Below are positions 1-7,928 of a stretch of 64,000 nt of DNA, one piece after another. Within the stretch, counting starts at the first letter, position 1. Every line of letters starts with the position of its first letter. The position numbers were made by a program, and so were the translations under genes. Under the pieces are notes generated by a model. It did not search any database, had not been told where the DNA came from, and saw nothing but the letters and a program-made list of their open reading frames with translations. The stretch is from Crocinitomicaceae bacterium (GTDB taxonomy: Bacteria > Bacteroidota > Bacteroidia > Flavobacteriales_D > Crocinitomicaceae), in the NCBI GenBank assembly GCA_030727405.1, contig JANRBR010000028.1, positions 90,549 through 154,548 on the forward strand. The letters run 5' to 3'.

Positions 1-942
1 AGAAATTTCATCGAAGTCAAAACTAGAAACCAACTTGGTGCGAAATTCTTTAAAATGGGAAATTCCTTTAAAGTAATTCGTATAATGACGCTTCATTTCA
101 TTGATCCCTAACTGCATTCCTTTCCAGCGAATACTCATCTCAAGGTGGTCTCGACAAGCTGCTACGCGGTCTTCAATACTTGGTCCGGCTAAATGCGTTC
201 CAGTTGCCATGAAATGCTTGATTTCATTAAATACCCAAGGATAGCCAATGCTTGCTCGTCCAATCATGATGCCGTCTACACCATAACGGTTTTTATATTC
301 AAGCGCTTTTTCCGGTGTATCGATGTCGCCATTTCCAAATACAGGAATGCGCATTCTGGGATTGTTTCTCACTTGACCAATGAGTGTCCAGTCTGCTTCT
401 CCTTTGTACATTTGCTTCCTTGTTCTCCCGTGAATCGAAATGGCTTCAATGCCGATGTCTTGCAAACGTTCTGCTGTTTCAACAACAAATTTTGTATCGT
501 CATCCCAACCCAAACGAGTTTTGACCGTTACCGGTAATTTTGTCGCTTTGACAATGGCTTCGGTCATTCGAACCATCTTTGGAATGTCTTGTAAAATTCC
601 AGCACCGGCTCCTTTGCAGGCGACTTTTTTTACAGGACAGCCATAATTGATGTCGATGAGGTCAGGTTTCACTTTTTCGATGATTTCCGCGGATTGAATC
701 ATGCTTTCGATATCGGAACCAAAAATTTGAATTCCAATCGGACGTTCGTATTCGAAAATGTCTAATTTTTGAACACTTTTAGCGGCATCTCTGATTAATC
801 CTTCCGACGAAATAAATTCCGTATACATTAAATCCGCACCGTGTTTTTTACACAAGGCACGAAAAGGCGGGTCACTTACGTCCTCCATAGGCGCAAGTAA
901 AAGTGGAAAATCACCTAATTCAATGTCGCGAATTTTTACCAT
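1..942 (-). CDS. dusB: tRNA-dihydrouridine synthase, DusB-like (partial, 3' end outside window)
   Basis: This FMN enzyme reduces uridine to dihydrouridine in the tRNA D-loop or variable region. Translating the minus strand from the ATG at 942 gives 314 codons with no stop before the window edge. The N-terminus carries the FMN-barrel signature LLLAPMEDVSDPPFR. The catalytic-Cys motif NYGCPVKKV lies near residue 99-107 (Cys102), followed by GAGAGIL, and the phosphate-binding GRASIGYPW motif is present further on. GCPxKKV plus GRAxxGxPW favour the DusB branch over DusA or DusC, but the subgroup is inferred. The start overlaps the manC stop as TAATG, so translation is probably coupled. Only the last few tens of residues should be missing. 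Confidence 0.9.
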   Translation of the reverse strand, partial: MVKIRDIELGDFPLLLAPMEDVSDPPFRALCKKHGADLMYTEFISSEGLIRDAAKSVQKLDIFEYERPIGIQIFGSDIESMIQSAEIIEKVKPDLIDINYGCPVKKVACKGAGAGILQDIPKMVRMTEAIVKATKLPVTVKTRLGWDDDTKFVVETAERLQDIGIEAISIHGRTRKQMYKGEADWTLIGQVRNNPRMRIPVFGNGDIDTPEKALEYKNRYGVDGIMIGRASIGYPWVFNEIKHFMATGTHLAGPSIEDRVAACRDHLEMSIRWKGMQLGINEMKRHYTNYFKGISHFKEFRTKLVSSFDFDEIS

Positions 943-2033
943 TATTTTTGAAAGAAAGTTGGACGTTCTGTTTCCAGAACTTTTAAATAGTTTTTCAATT
1001 GTTGTTCGTTGGATGATTTTAAAATCATTAACATGTGTTCTGATTCGACAACGATGTAATCGTTCAAGCCATCCAATAAAACCAATTTATCTTTGGGTAC
1101 ATTGACCAAGCAATTACTTGAGTCAAATGCAAAAACATTGTCTCCAATAATCGAATTTGCTTCGTTATCCTTTGGAAGGTGTTCTGTTAAGCTGCCCCAA
1201 GTTCCTAGGTCACTCCAATCGAAATCAGACAATACTACAGAGACATTTTTAGCATGCTCCATTACAGCGAAATCGATGGAAATATCTTCACATTGATCAA
1301 ATGCTTGGTACAAAAAGTCTGTTTCTTTCGTTGTGCCGTATGCGCTCGTGTCTGACATAAAAATCTCGTGAAGCATGGGTTGAAATTTGTGTAAAGCATC
1401 CAAGATAACATCGGACCGCCAAACAAAGATCCCCGCATTCCAATAGAAATTTTTAGCATCTAAAAATTGTTGTGCAGTATCCGAATTCGGTTTTTCGCGG
1501 AATTGAATCACTTCCGTAGCTTGTCCTTTTTGTACCCCACGACTTAAATCAAATTCAATGTAACCATATCCCGTATCAGGTCTACTCGGCTCGATTCCTA
1601 AAGTCACTAAGTGTTTCTTTTCATTGGCAACCTCAATTGCGGTGGAAATGATTTCTTGAAACCGTTGTTCGTTGACGATTAAATGATCGGAAGGCGAAAT
1701 AATTAATGTGGCGTCTGGATTACTTGCGTGAATTTTAGCGGCTGCATAAGCGATGCATGGCGCTGTGTTTTTACGCATAGGTTCGCACAAAATTTGCTCA
1801 AAACTCAATTCAGGCAGTTGTTCTTTCACCAATTCCCGGTATGAAGTATTGGTTAAAATGTAAATGTGTTCTGTTGGCACTGATTTTTGCATGCGTTCAA
1901 ATGTCAAACGCAACAACGACTTGCCAATTCCTAAAACATCGAGAAATTGTTTTGGTTTTTGCGGTGTGGACATCGGCCAAAAGCGGCTACCTACACCACC
2001 AGCCATGATTAATCCATAATTATTTGTGCTCAT
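942..2033 (-). CDS. manC: Mannose-1-phosphate guanylyltransferase
   Basis: It makes GDP-mannose from mannose-1-phosphate and GTP, for surface polysaccharide and glycan synthesis in the cytoplasm. The 363-residue protein starts with the nucleotidyltransferase signature MAGGVGSRFWPMSTPQKPKQF (residues about 10-29), holding the GTP-binding glycine loop and the PKQF lysine. Later come ISPSDH (metal and sugar binding) and FREKP, both typical of the family. It has the length of the short form, without the fused phosphomannose isomerase domain seen in longer AlgA/ManC proteins. The start overlaps the upstream SprT-like gene by 14 bases and the stop overlaps dusB by one base, so the three form one transcription unit. 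Confidence 0.93.
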   Translation of the reverse strand: MSTNNYGLIMAGGVGSRFWPMSTPQKPKQFLDVLGIGKSLLRLTFERMQKSVPTEHIYILTNTSYRELVKEQLPELSFEQILCEPMRKNTAPCIAYAAAKIHASNPDATLIISPSDHLIVNEQRFQEIISTAIEVANEKKHLVTLGIEPSRPDTGYGYIEFDLSRGVQKGQATEVIQFREKPNSDTAQQFLDAKNFYWNAGIFVWRSDVILDALHKFQPMLHEIFMSDTSAYGTTKETDFLYQAFDQCEDISIDFAVMEHAKNVSVVLSDFDWSDLGTWGSLTEHLPKDNEANSIIGDNVFAFDSSNCLVNVPKDKLVLLDGLNDYIVVESEHMLMILKSSNEQQLKNYLKVLETERPTFFQK

Positions 2034-2652
2034 ACTTTTCGATGATTTCGATTGTTGCTAATGCATGAACTAAATAAGGTTTTCCTGTTTTTAATTCCGT
2101 ACAAAGATAACGACTTCTGCGGAGTAGTCCTTTCTCAAATGATTTTCCGTTGAGGTGAAAGATGCTTTTGTGTGGGATTTCCTCCAAAGTTAAGCCTGGG
2201 TTCTTGTCAAATTGCTTGAGTGTCCGACTTAATTGAATGTCCGTACAGGAGGAAGCCTTCGTGTGAGTGAAATTCTTCCAGAGTGCTTTTTCGAGTTCAG
2301 AAGGCAATTGTTTGCTGACCAATACTGGTTCCAATAAGCGTCGATATGCTTGTTTCCATTCGATTCCATGTGGAATGATGCGCCATCCGTAATTTCGAAA
2401 GGCATCTAAGTGTGCAAGTTCATGTATGGCGGTGATTAAAAAAGAATATTGATTCAAATCACCATTGACTGTAATCGTTGGTTTTTCCTCTCCCTGTTTC
2501 ACGCGGAAATCCCCCAATTTAGTGCTTCGGCCAGGTACAATTTTGAACTTTACTTTTGCCGCCAAGATAAGGTCCGCTAAATATTCGGTATAGGCTTCTG
2601 GAGTGAAGCGTTTAAGTGTTTGAATAAAAAGTTCTCTTTTCGTTGGTTGCAC
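2020..2652 (-). CDS. SprT-like zinc metalloprotease family protein
   Basis: About 210 residues with a zincin motif, HELAH, near residues 77-81, followed by a conserved H/W region, as in the SprT-like family whose eukaryotic member SPRTN cleaves DNA-protein crosslinks. The bacterial role is not well defined. No ATG lies near the N-terminus. I take GTG at 2652 because a TAACTTTG promoter-like box occupies 2656-2663, just before it; TTG at 2670 or 2658 are alternatives inside or before that box. It overlaps manC by 14 bases. The C-terminal third (after about residue 130) has scattered cysteines but no clear CxxC zinc ribbon. The family assignment is good; the physiological substrate is unknown. 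Confidence 0.8.
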   Translation of the reverse strand: MQPTKRELFIQTLKRFTPEAYTEYLADLILAAKVKFKIVPGRSTKLGDFRVKQGEEKPTITVNGDLNQYSFLITAIHELAHLDAFRNYGWRIIPHGIEWKQAYRRLLEPVLVSKQLPSELEKALWKNFTHTKASSCTDIQLSRTLKQFDKNPGLTLEEIPHKSIFHLNGKSFEKGLLRRSRYLCTELKTGKPYLVHALATIEIIEKYEHK

Positions 2653-2655
2653 GAA

Positions 2656-2663
2656 CAAAGTTA
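2656..2663 (-). promoter_or_regulatory. -7 promoter box TAACTTTG for the SprT-like/manC/dusB operon
   Basis: It is an exact match to the Bacteroidota TAnnTTTG -7 element, read on the minus strand and ending 3 bases before the GTG I chose as start. No convincing -33 TTTG was found. If it is real, the transcript would be leaderless or nearly so. Confidence 0.45.
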
Positions 2664-2713
2664 AAAACAAAATGAAAGCAAAAATCTCCTATTTATACCT
2701 TGGAAAATATCCT

Positions 2714-2721
2714 TAACTTAG
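2714..2721 (+). promoter_or_regulatory. -7-like box TAACTTAG upstream of mlaE
   Basis: It matches TAnnTTTG with one mismatch and lies 4 bases before the GTG start at 2726, diverging from the SprT-like operon promoter about 50 bases away. Confidence 0.35.
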
Positions 2722-2725
2722 CTTC

Positions 2726-3469
2726 GTGAAATTGTTAGAGAATATAGGAAAGTATACACTCATGTTGACCACGGTCTTCACGAGGCCGAAAAAATGGAAG
2801 ATTTTTATCTCGCGTTTAGCGAATGAGCTCGATAACATCGGTATTAGCTCCCTTCCAATTGTTGGATTAATGTCTACTTTTATTGGTGGGGTGATTGCCT
2901 TGCAAACAGCTTCGAATATGTCCAACCCACTTTTGCCAAAATACACCGTTGGTTACATCACGCAATCTAGCACCATTCTCGAATTTTCCCCAACGATCAT
3001 TTCCCTGATACTCGCTGGGAAGGTTGGGTCAAATGTCGCTTCTGAAATTGGGACGATGCGCGTAACCGAACAAATTGATGCCTTGGAAATCATGGGAGTT
3101 AATTCTTTGAACCACCTCGTTCTTCCAAAAATCATGGCTGCCATCTTGTTTTTTCCCATTTTAATCATCTTTTCAATGGCTTTAAGCATGTTTGGAGGAT
3201 GGATGTCTTTAATGATCTCAGATTTAACCACCACTGAAACGTATGTTTTGGGATTGCGCGCTTTTTTTAATCCTTTTCACATCACTTATGCCCTGACAAA
3301 AACAGTTGTTTTTGGATTTTTAATTGTTTCCATTTCCTCCTTTTATGGTTATTATGTTAAAGGTGGTTCCATTAATGTTGGTCGGGCATCCACTCAAGCT
3401 GTTGTTAGCAGCAGCATTGCCATATTGATCGCTAACTTTATTTTAACGCAATTATTGTTGTTGTCATGA
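2726..3469 (+). CDS. mlaE: MlaE-family ABC transporter permease (phospholipid transport)
   Basis: This is the inner-membrane permease of an MCE-type lipid transporter that moves phospholipids between the inner and outer membranes. The 247 residues match the MlaE/YrbE family (PF02405): a hydrophobic helix near 42-65 (GGVIALQ), the conserved stretch LAGKVGSNVASEIGTMRVTE near 111-130, then EQIDALEIMG and several C-terminal membrane segments. The start is GTG, set by the promoter-like box 4 bases upstream. Its stop overlaps the next gene's start (ATGA), so it is coupled to the ATPase. No MCE-domain (MlaD) substrate-binding gene follows; the next feature is a tRNA, so the partner must be encoded elsewhere. 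Confidence 0.93.
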   Translation: MKLLENIGKYTLMLTTVFTRPKKWKIFISRLANELDNIGISSLPIVGLMSTFIGGVIALQTASNMSNPLLPKYTVGYITQSSTILEFSPTIISLILAGKVGSNVASEIGTMRVTEQIDALEIMGVNSLNHLVLPKIMAAILFFPILIIFSMALSMFGGWMSLMISDLTTTETYVLGLRAFFNPFHITYALTKTVVFGFLIVSISSFYGYYVKGGSINVGRASTQAVVSSSIAILIANFILTQLLLLS

Positions 3470-4233
3470 TTGAAGTAAAGCAAGTGAATAAGTCTTTTTA
3501 TGGACAACAGGTTCTTTTCGACATCAATCATGAATTCGAAAAAGGAAAGGTTAATTTAATCATCGGTCAATCGGGACAAGGAAAATCGGTACTAGCAAAA
3601 TGCATGGTTGGACTTTACGAAGTCGACAGTGGTGAAATTCTTTTTGATGGAAGGAATTTTACGAATATGGAGCGACATGAACGCAGTCAAATACGCGAGG
3701 AAATTGGAATGTTGTTTCAAGGTGTGGCCTTGTTTGACTCACTCACGGTAGAAGAAAACATCATGTTTCCATTGACGATGTTTACAAAGATGACCAAGGG
3801 AGAAATGCAAAAACGCGTTGATTTTTGCCTTGAGAGGGTAAATTTGTCGGGAAGAAATAAATTGTATCCAGCTGAATGTAGCGGTGGTATGCAGAAACGG
3901 ATAGGTATCGCAAGGGCCATTTCGATGAACCCAAAATATTTGTTTTGTGATGAACCAAACTCAGGATTGGACCCAAAAACATCCATTGTAATTGATGGAT
4001 TAATCAAAGACATTACGGCTGAATTTAACATGACAACCGTAGTAATCACCCATGATATGAACAGTGTGATCGAAATCGGTCAAAATATTCTATTCATTTA
4101 TCAAGGTAAGAAATGGTGGAGTGGAGATAAGGATTCAATTATTACAACGGATAATCCTGAAATCCTCAGTTTTGTTTATGCTTCTGAATTTATGAAGGAA
4201 ATTCGAACGGCAATGCAGGAAAAAAGAACATAA
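3466..4233 (+). CDS. mlaF: MlaF-family ABC transporter ATP-binding protein
   Basis: The ATPase partner of the upstream permease, in a MlaEF-type phospholipid transporter. The 255 residues carry Walker A GQSGQGKS (34-41), a Q-loop near LFQGVALFDSL, the ABC signature CSGGMQKR, Walker B YLFCDEPNSGLDP and the switch histidine in VVITHDM. CSGGMQ(K/R)R with a DEPxSGLDP Walker B is usual for MlaF. It overlaps mlaE by 4 bases. No terminator follows directly; a promoter-like box for the tRNA starts 37 bases downstream. Confidence 0.93.
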   Translation: MIEVKQVNKSFYGQQVLFDINHEFEKGKVNLIIGQSGQGKSVLAKCMVGLYEVDSGEILFDGRNFTNMERHERSQIREEIGMLFQGVALFDSLTVEENIMFPLTMFTKMTKGEMQKRVDFCLERVNLSGRNKLYPAECSGGMQKRIGIARAISMNPKYLFCDEPNSGLDPKTSIVIDGLIKDITAEFNMTTVVITHDMNSVIEIGQNILFIYQGKKWWSGDKDSIITTDNPEILSFVYASEFMKEIRTAMQEKRT

Positions 4234-4269
4234 TTTTCACCTGAAACTTTCATTTTAAAAAATTAGCTT

Positions 4270-4277
4270 TATCTTTG
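4270..4277 (+). promoter_or_regulatory. -7 promoter box TATCTTTG upstream of tRNA-Leu
   Basis: It is an exact TAnnTTTG match 63 bases before the tRNA 5' end, in the gap after mlaF. A weak CTTTC stretch lies about 18 bases upstream where a -33 element would be. Confidence 0.45.
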
Positions 4278-4340
4278 CATCCCATTACGATGAATTCATC
4301 GCTGGGCATGGGTAAAAGAACCCAAAGCTTATATATAATT

Positions 4341-4422
4341 GCGGATGTGGTGAAATTGGTAGACACGCCAGACTTAGGATCTGGTGCCGAGAGGTGTGCG
4401 GGTTCGAGTCCCTCCATCCGCA
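4341..4422 (+). tRNA. tRNA-Leu (anticodon UAG)
   Basis: An 82-nt type II tRNA. The acceptor stem GCGGATG (4341-4347) pairs with CATCCGC (4415-4421), and the discriminator base is A at 4422. The anticodon arm is CCAGA-CTTAGGA-TCTGG with anticodon TAG (reads CUN Leu codons). There is a long variable arm (TGCCGAGAGGTGT) and a T-arm with GGTTCGAGTCC. CCA is not encoded. The leucine identity fits the type II variable arm and the discriminator A. Confidence 0.97.
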
Positions 4423-4427
4423 CGAAA

Positions 4428-4459
4428 GGTCTCGTTGGTTTAACGAGGCCTTTTTTTTT
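4428..4459 (+). terminator. Rho-independent terminator after tRNA-Leu
   Basis: The stem GGTCTCGTT / AACGAGGCC (9 pairs, one G-U) has a GGTTT loop and is followed by nine T's (4451-4459). It ends the tRNA transcript before tig. Confidence 0.85.
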
Positions 4460-4486
4460 AAGTAAATTGACAAAAAAAACAATAAA

Positions 4487-5821
4487 ATGAACATTACTCG
4501 TCAAGAAGTAGATGCACAGAATGCCATTCTTAAAGTGAACATTCTTCCAGAAGATTATCAAGGAAAAGTGAAAGCTTCATTAGAAAAATATAGAAAAACG
4601 GCTAAAATACCTGGATTCCGTCCCGGACACATTCCAATGACCTTGATTCAAAAACAATTTGGTCGTTCGGTCTTGGCAGAAGAATTGAATAAATTGACCA
4701 ATGATGCCTTGTACAAATACATCTTGGATGAGAAGTTAGACATACTTGGAAACCCAATTCCAAAGTCTGATGAAGGAATGACCGGAAGTTTCGATCAACC
4801 TGAAAACTTTGAGTTTTCTTTTGAAATCGGTTACAGCCCATCTTTTGAATTACCAATCAATGCGAAATCAAAATTTGATTATGCAACGGTTAAAATCGAT
4901 AAAGATTTAATTAATAAACAAGTAGAAGACTTACGTCGTAGATATGGAAAATTAGTTTCTTCTGAAACAGTTGGAGATAAAGACATGGTCATGGGTAAAT
5001 TCGAAGAAAAAACGGAAGGCGGCATTAGTCATTCTACCACCATTTCGATGGAGTTTTTGGAGAATAAAGTTGGAATCAAAGCATTAAAAGGAAAAAAGGT
5101 AAACGATACAATTGACCTCGACCCGAAAATGGTTTCCAAAGATGACAAAGATTGCGCGGCACTTTTGGGAATAACAGAAGAACAAGTGGCAAGCTTAAGT
5201 TCAAACTTTCAATTCACCATTGCAGATGTGAAACGCATGGAAATGGCTGATTTAAATGAGGAACTTTACACTAAATTATTCTCAGATGAGGTAAAAACAG
5301 AAGAAGAATTGCATACACGCATTTCTGCGGACCTTACCCGAATGTTTGCTGAAGATACAGATCGTATTTTTACACGTAATGTTTACAATCATTTGGTAGA
5401 AGAAACGAAAATGACCTTTCCTGAGGCATTCTTGAAGAGATGGATACAAGTGTCTTCTGAAAAACCAGTTTCTGAGGAAGAAATCGCAACGGAATTTGAC
5501 GCCTATTTGAAGTCTTTGAAATGGCAGTTGATTCAAACGCGTATTTTCAAGGATAACAACATCCAATTGACAAATCAAGAAGTAATGGAATTCACCAAAG
5601 GATTATTGGTGGGGAACTATGCACAATACGGTTTGCCAGCACCAGACGATCAAGAATTGACTGAAACGGCTGCTCGTTTACTACAGAACAAAGAACAAGC
5701 AAACGGAATCTACGATCGTTTAGCAGAACAAAAACTGACGGATTTCTTTAAATCTGCGGTTAATTTGGTTAATAAAGAATTGAAATACGATGACTTTATT
5801 AAATTAGCTTCGGCTCAGTAA
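4487..5821 (+). CDS. tig: Trigger factor (ribosome-associated chaperone)
   Basis: It binds the ribosome exit tunnel through the L23 contact and shields nascent chains. The 444-residue protein has the N-terminal ribosome-binding domain with signature GFRPGHIP (near 43-50; GFRxGKxP in most bacteria). The central region at the FKBP-type PPIase position (about 160-250) lacks the usual PGFE and FPxDY landmarks, so proline isomerase activity is doubtful. The C-terminal helical chaperone arms follow (about 265-444). The start ATG at 4487 follows the T-tract of the tRNA terminator by 27 bases, so it has its own promoter. It is not next to clpP, its common neighbour in other bacteria. Confidence 0.93.
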   Translation: MNITRQEVDAQNAILKVNILPEDYQGKVKASLEKYRKTAKIPGFRPGHIPMTLIQKQFGRSVLAEELNKLTNDALYKYILDEKLDILGNPIPKSDEGMTGSFDQPENFEFSFEIGYSPSFELPINAKSKFDYATVKIDKDLINKQVEDLRRRYGKLVSSETVGDKDMVMGKFEEKTEGGISHSTTISMEFLENKVGIKALKGKKVNDTIDLDPKMVSKDDKDCAALLGITEEQVASLSSNFQFTIADVKRMEMADLNEELYTKLFSDEVKTEEELHTRISADLTRMFAEDTDRIFTRNVYNHLVEETKMTFPEAFLKRWIQVSSEKPVSEEEIATEFDAYLKSLKWQLIQTRIFKDNNIQLTNQEVMEFTKGLLVGNYAQYGLPAPDDQELTETAARLLQNKEQANGIYDRLAEQKLTDFFKSAVNLVNKELKYDDFIKLASAQ

Positions 5822-5846
5822 TAAAGTTGATAGTTAAAATAGATGG

Positions 5847-5873
5847 AAGGGGTTGCTAGTCATCCCCTTTTTT
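5847..5873. terminator. Terminator between tig and oxyR (convergent)
   Basis: The hairpin AAGGGG / CCCCTT has a loop of about 11 bases and is followed by a T-run on the plus strand. The reverse side also has an A/T-rich flank, so it may serve both convergent genes. The stem is short (6 pairs). Confidence 0.6.
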
Positions 5874-6795
5874 ATTTCCAGTCAAGTACCTGAAGTTGTT
5901 TATCCTGAGTTGATTGACCAAAGGCGAATTGAATGCTTCTTGCTAATGCCTCAATTCCATTCATCTTGCCCGATCGATTTGAGCATAGCGCAATGATTTC
6001 ACGTGCCGGTACTAGTTCAAGTCCGCTGATGGTTTTGATTCCTTTTTGCTGTACTTTTGATAAAGGGAAATTACTTGGAATCAAGGTGTATCCTTGGTGT
6101 CGATCGACCATCTCGATGATCAATGGGAGGTTTCCACCTTCGTAATTCCATTCATTTTCATCTTTTTGTTTTGAAAGTTGACAAAAGTGAATCATTTGTG
6201 TACGTAGGCAATTCCCCTGATTTAGAAGCCATGGATGCATTTCCTGCAAATCTAGAAGCGAAACACTTTCCCTTTCCACACTTGGAGCGTAGATGCAGAT
6301 CTCTTCTTGAAAAAGAGGAATGCTCCTTAGTCTAGGATCAGCATGCGGTCCGGCAATGATTCCTATATCCAACTCTTTGCGCTCCATTGCTTCCAAAACA
6401 TCCACCGTTTTCATTTCGTGAATCGTTAGTTTTAACGCATCGAATGATTTTTGCCATTCACCAAAAAGCCGTGGAATAAGGTAGCTCGCAACTGTGGGAA
6501 TAATTCCAATGCGAATTTCCTCTTTCACGTTTCCTTTTAACTGATCAGATAAATGCTTGATTTTCTCGTTTTCACTCAAAATTTCGCGCAAAATAGGCAG
6601 TAATTTTTCACCAGAAGGAGTCAAGCTGATTGGATTTGATTCACGGTCGAAAACCAAATATCCTAACTGCTCTTCCGCTTTCTTTAATTGCATGGAAAGC
6701 GTGGGTTGTGTGACGAAACAACGCTCACTCGCACGTTGAAATTGCTGTTCTTCGCTCAGAACGACAATGTATTGCATTTGTTGGATGGATATCAT
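5872..6795 (-). CDS. oxyR: OxyR-type LysR-family peroxide-sensing regulator
   Basis: A transcription activator that senses hydrogen peroxide. From the ATG at 6795 it has 307 residues: an N-terminal winged helix-turn-helix (residues 3-62, with CFVTQPTLSMQLKKAEEQLG), then a LysR substrate-binding domain. Cys196 and Cys205 sit in the motif GNCLRTQMIHFC, with the same nine-residue spacing as the redox pair Cys199/Cys208 of E. coli OxyR. An in-frame start 41 codons upstream (6918) would add an unrelated AT-coded tail and is rejected. It diverges from the peroxiredoxin gene with a 191-bp gap, the classic arrangement for a regulator of peroxide defence. Confidence 0.93.
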   Translation of the reverse strand: MISIQQMQYIVVLSEEQQFQRASERCFVTQPTLSMQLKKAEEQLGYLVFDRESNPISLTPSGEKLLPILREILSENEKIKHLSDQLKGNVKEEIRIGIIPTVASYLIPRLFGEWQKSFDALKLTIHEMKTVDVLEAMERKELDIGIIAGPHADPRLRSIPLFQEEICIYAPSVERESVSLLDLQEMHPWLLNQGNCLRTQMIHFCQLSKQKDENEWNYEGGNLPLIIEMVDRHQGYTLIPSNFPLSKVQQKGIKTISGLELVPAREIIALCSNRSGKMNGIEALARSIQFAFGQSTQDKQLQVLDWK

Positions 6796-6986
6796 ATAAA
6801 TAAAATCTATGCAAATATAAAAAGTATTGAATATATAAATGAATTTTCTTGTTTTAACTTTGACCCATAGAAAATGCAAAAAGAAAATGTGTTTTGGTGG
6901 CATTTTTAACAACAACATGTAACCACAAACAAACCTTTTAGCTTTAACTTTGTAGTATCATTAGTAACTAAATAAATTAAATTTAT
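6796..6986. promoter_or_regulatory. Divergent oxyR / peroxiredoxin control region
   Basis: This 191-bp AT-rich gap holds two plus-strand TAACTTTG boxes (6855-6862 and 6945-6952). The second lies 34 bases before the peroxiredoxin ATG and is the likely -7 element. An ATAA-N7-CTAT element (6796-6810) next to the oxyR start resembles half of an OxyR operator, but the second half does not match well. Confidence 0.5.
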
Positions 6987-7607
6987 ATGTCAACATTTGT
7001 AGGGAAACAATTTCCAGACGTAACTGTCAAAGCAATCGATGAAATGGGAGATGCATTTCAAATCAATGTATTGAAACAAGCAATTGATAACAAGAAAAAA
7101 GTGGTTTTATTCTGGTATCCAAAGGATTTTACTTTTGTTTGTCCAACAGAGATTCACGCATTTCAAGAAGCGTCTGCTGAATTTGCGAAAAGAAATACCA
7201 TCGTTATTGGTGCATCTTGTGACACAGCTGAAGTACACTTTGCTTGGTTGAACACAGCCAAAGACAATGGTGGAATTGAAGGAGTTAAATTTCCAATCAT
7301 TGCTGATTCTACGCGCAACTTGGCGATGGAATTAGGTATTTTAGATTACGACATGTTTGATGAAGAATCTGTCGGTGATAACGTACCTTACCGTGCAACT
7401 TATTTATTGGATGAGACTGGAATGGTATTCCATGAATCAATCAACCATTTCCCTGTTGGACGTAACGTTCAAGAGTACATTCGTCTGATTGATGCATTTA
7501 CACACGTGCAACAACACGGTGAAGTTTGTCCAGCGAACTGGGAAGAAGGAAAAGATGCAATGAACGCAACACGCAACGGAGTTGCAGATTATTTAAGCAA
7601 ACACTAA
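6987..7607 (+). CDS. 2-Cys peroxiredoxin (AhpC/TSA family)
   Basis: It reduces hydrogen peroxide and organic hydroperoxides in the cytoplasm. It has 206 residues. The peroxidatic Cys52 lies in FTFVCPTEI and the resolving Cys181 in GEVCPANW, with the YxATYLLDETG and HFPVGRN stretches typical of the Prx1/AhpC group between them. Both cysteines are present, so it should act as a typical 2-Cys enzyme that needs a thiol reductant. The thioredoxin gene 6 bases downstream is the obvious candidate. Regulation by the divergent OxyR is inferred from position and function. The symbol ahpC would fit but the exact subfamily was not established. Confidence 0.94.
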   Translation: MSTFVGKQFPDVTVKAIDEMGDAFQINVLKQAIDNKKKVVLFWYPKDFTFVCPTEIHAFQEASAEFAKRNTIVIGASCDTAEVHFAWLNTAKDNGGIEGVKFPIIADSTRNLAMELGILDYDMFDEESVGDNVPYRATYLLDETGMVFHESINHFPVGRNVQEYIRLIDAFTHVQQHGEVCPANWEEGKDAMNATRNGVADYLSKH

Positions 7608-7613
7608 GAACCG

Positions 7614-7928
7614 ATGTTTACTGAATTAACAGAAGATCATTTGGATCAACTTTTGGCGAAACATACCAAAGTGATGGTGCAATATGGCGCTTCATGGTGT
7701 GGGAATTGTAAAATCACCAAACCAAAATTCAAACGCATGGCAGAGGAGAATGAGGGCATTGAGTTTTATTACATAGATGCAGAAAAATTACCTCAATCCC
7801 GTCAATTTGCGAATGTAAGCAACTTGCCGACTTTTGCGGGATTCGTCAACGGATCCTTAGTGAAAGAAGCTCAAGGAAATAAAATAGAAACCATTCAAGA
7901 AGTACTACATGCGGTTACCAGTCATTAA
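7614..7928 (+). CDS. Thioredoxin-family protein
   Basis: A 104-residue single-domain thioredoxin fold with active site WCGNC (Cys29, Cys32) instead of the standard WCGPC, and the cis-proline loop NLPTFAGF. It has no signal peptide, so it is cytoplasmic. Replacing Pro by Asn in the CxxC usually shifts the redox potential, which may tune it as reductant for the peroxiredoxin encoded 6 bases upstream. The last 20 bases overlap the start of the next gene. The pairing with the peroxiredoxin is inferred from the operon. Confidence 0.92.
   Translation: MFTELTEDHLDQLLAKHTKVMVQYGASWCGNCKITKPKFKRMAEENEGIEFYYIDAEKLPQSRQFANVSNLPTFAGFVNGSLVKEAQGNKIETIQEVLHAVTSH

Noticed and set aside
193..646. Plus-strand frames opposite the dus gene
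   Set aside because: They are shadows of the DusB-like coding strand, whose FMN and catalytic motifs are continuous on the minus strand.
4275..4490. Open frame of about 71 codons running through the tRNA-Leu gene
   Set aside because: Its middle is simply the translated tRNA sequence (a well-known spurious product) and its end runs into the terminator.
6796..6840. Full OxyR operator
   Set aside because: One ATAA-N7-CTAT half is visible, but the second half does not keep the spaced ATAG/CTAT pattern, so I only mention it in the control region.
6796..6918. 41-codon extension of OxyR
   Set aside because: The conserved helix-turn-helix begins at the ATG at 6795; the extra residues are AT-rich intergenic translation.
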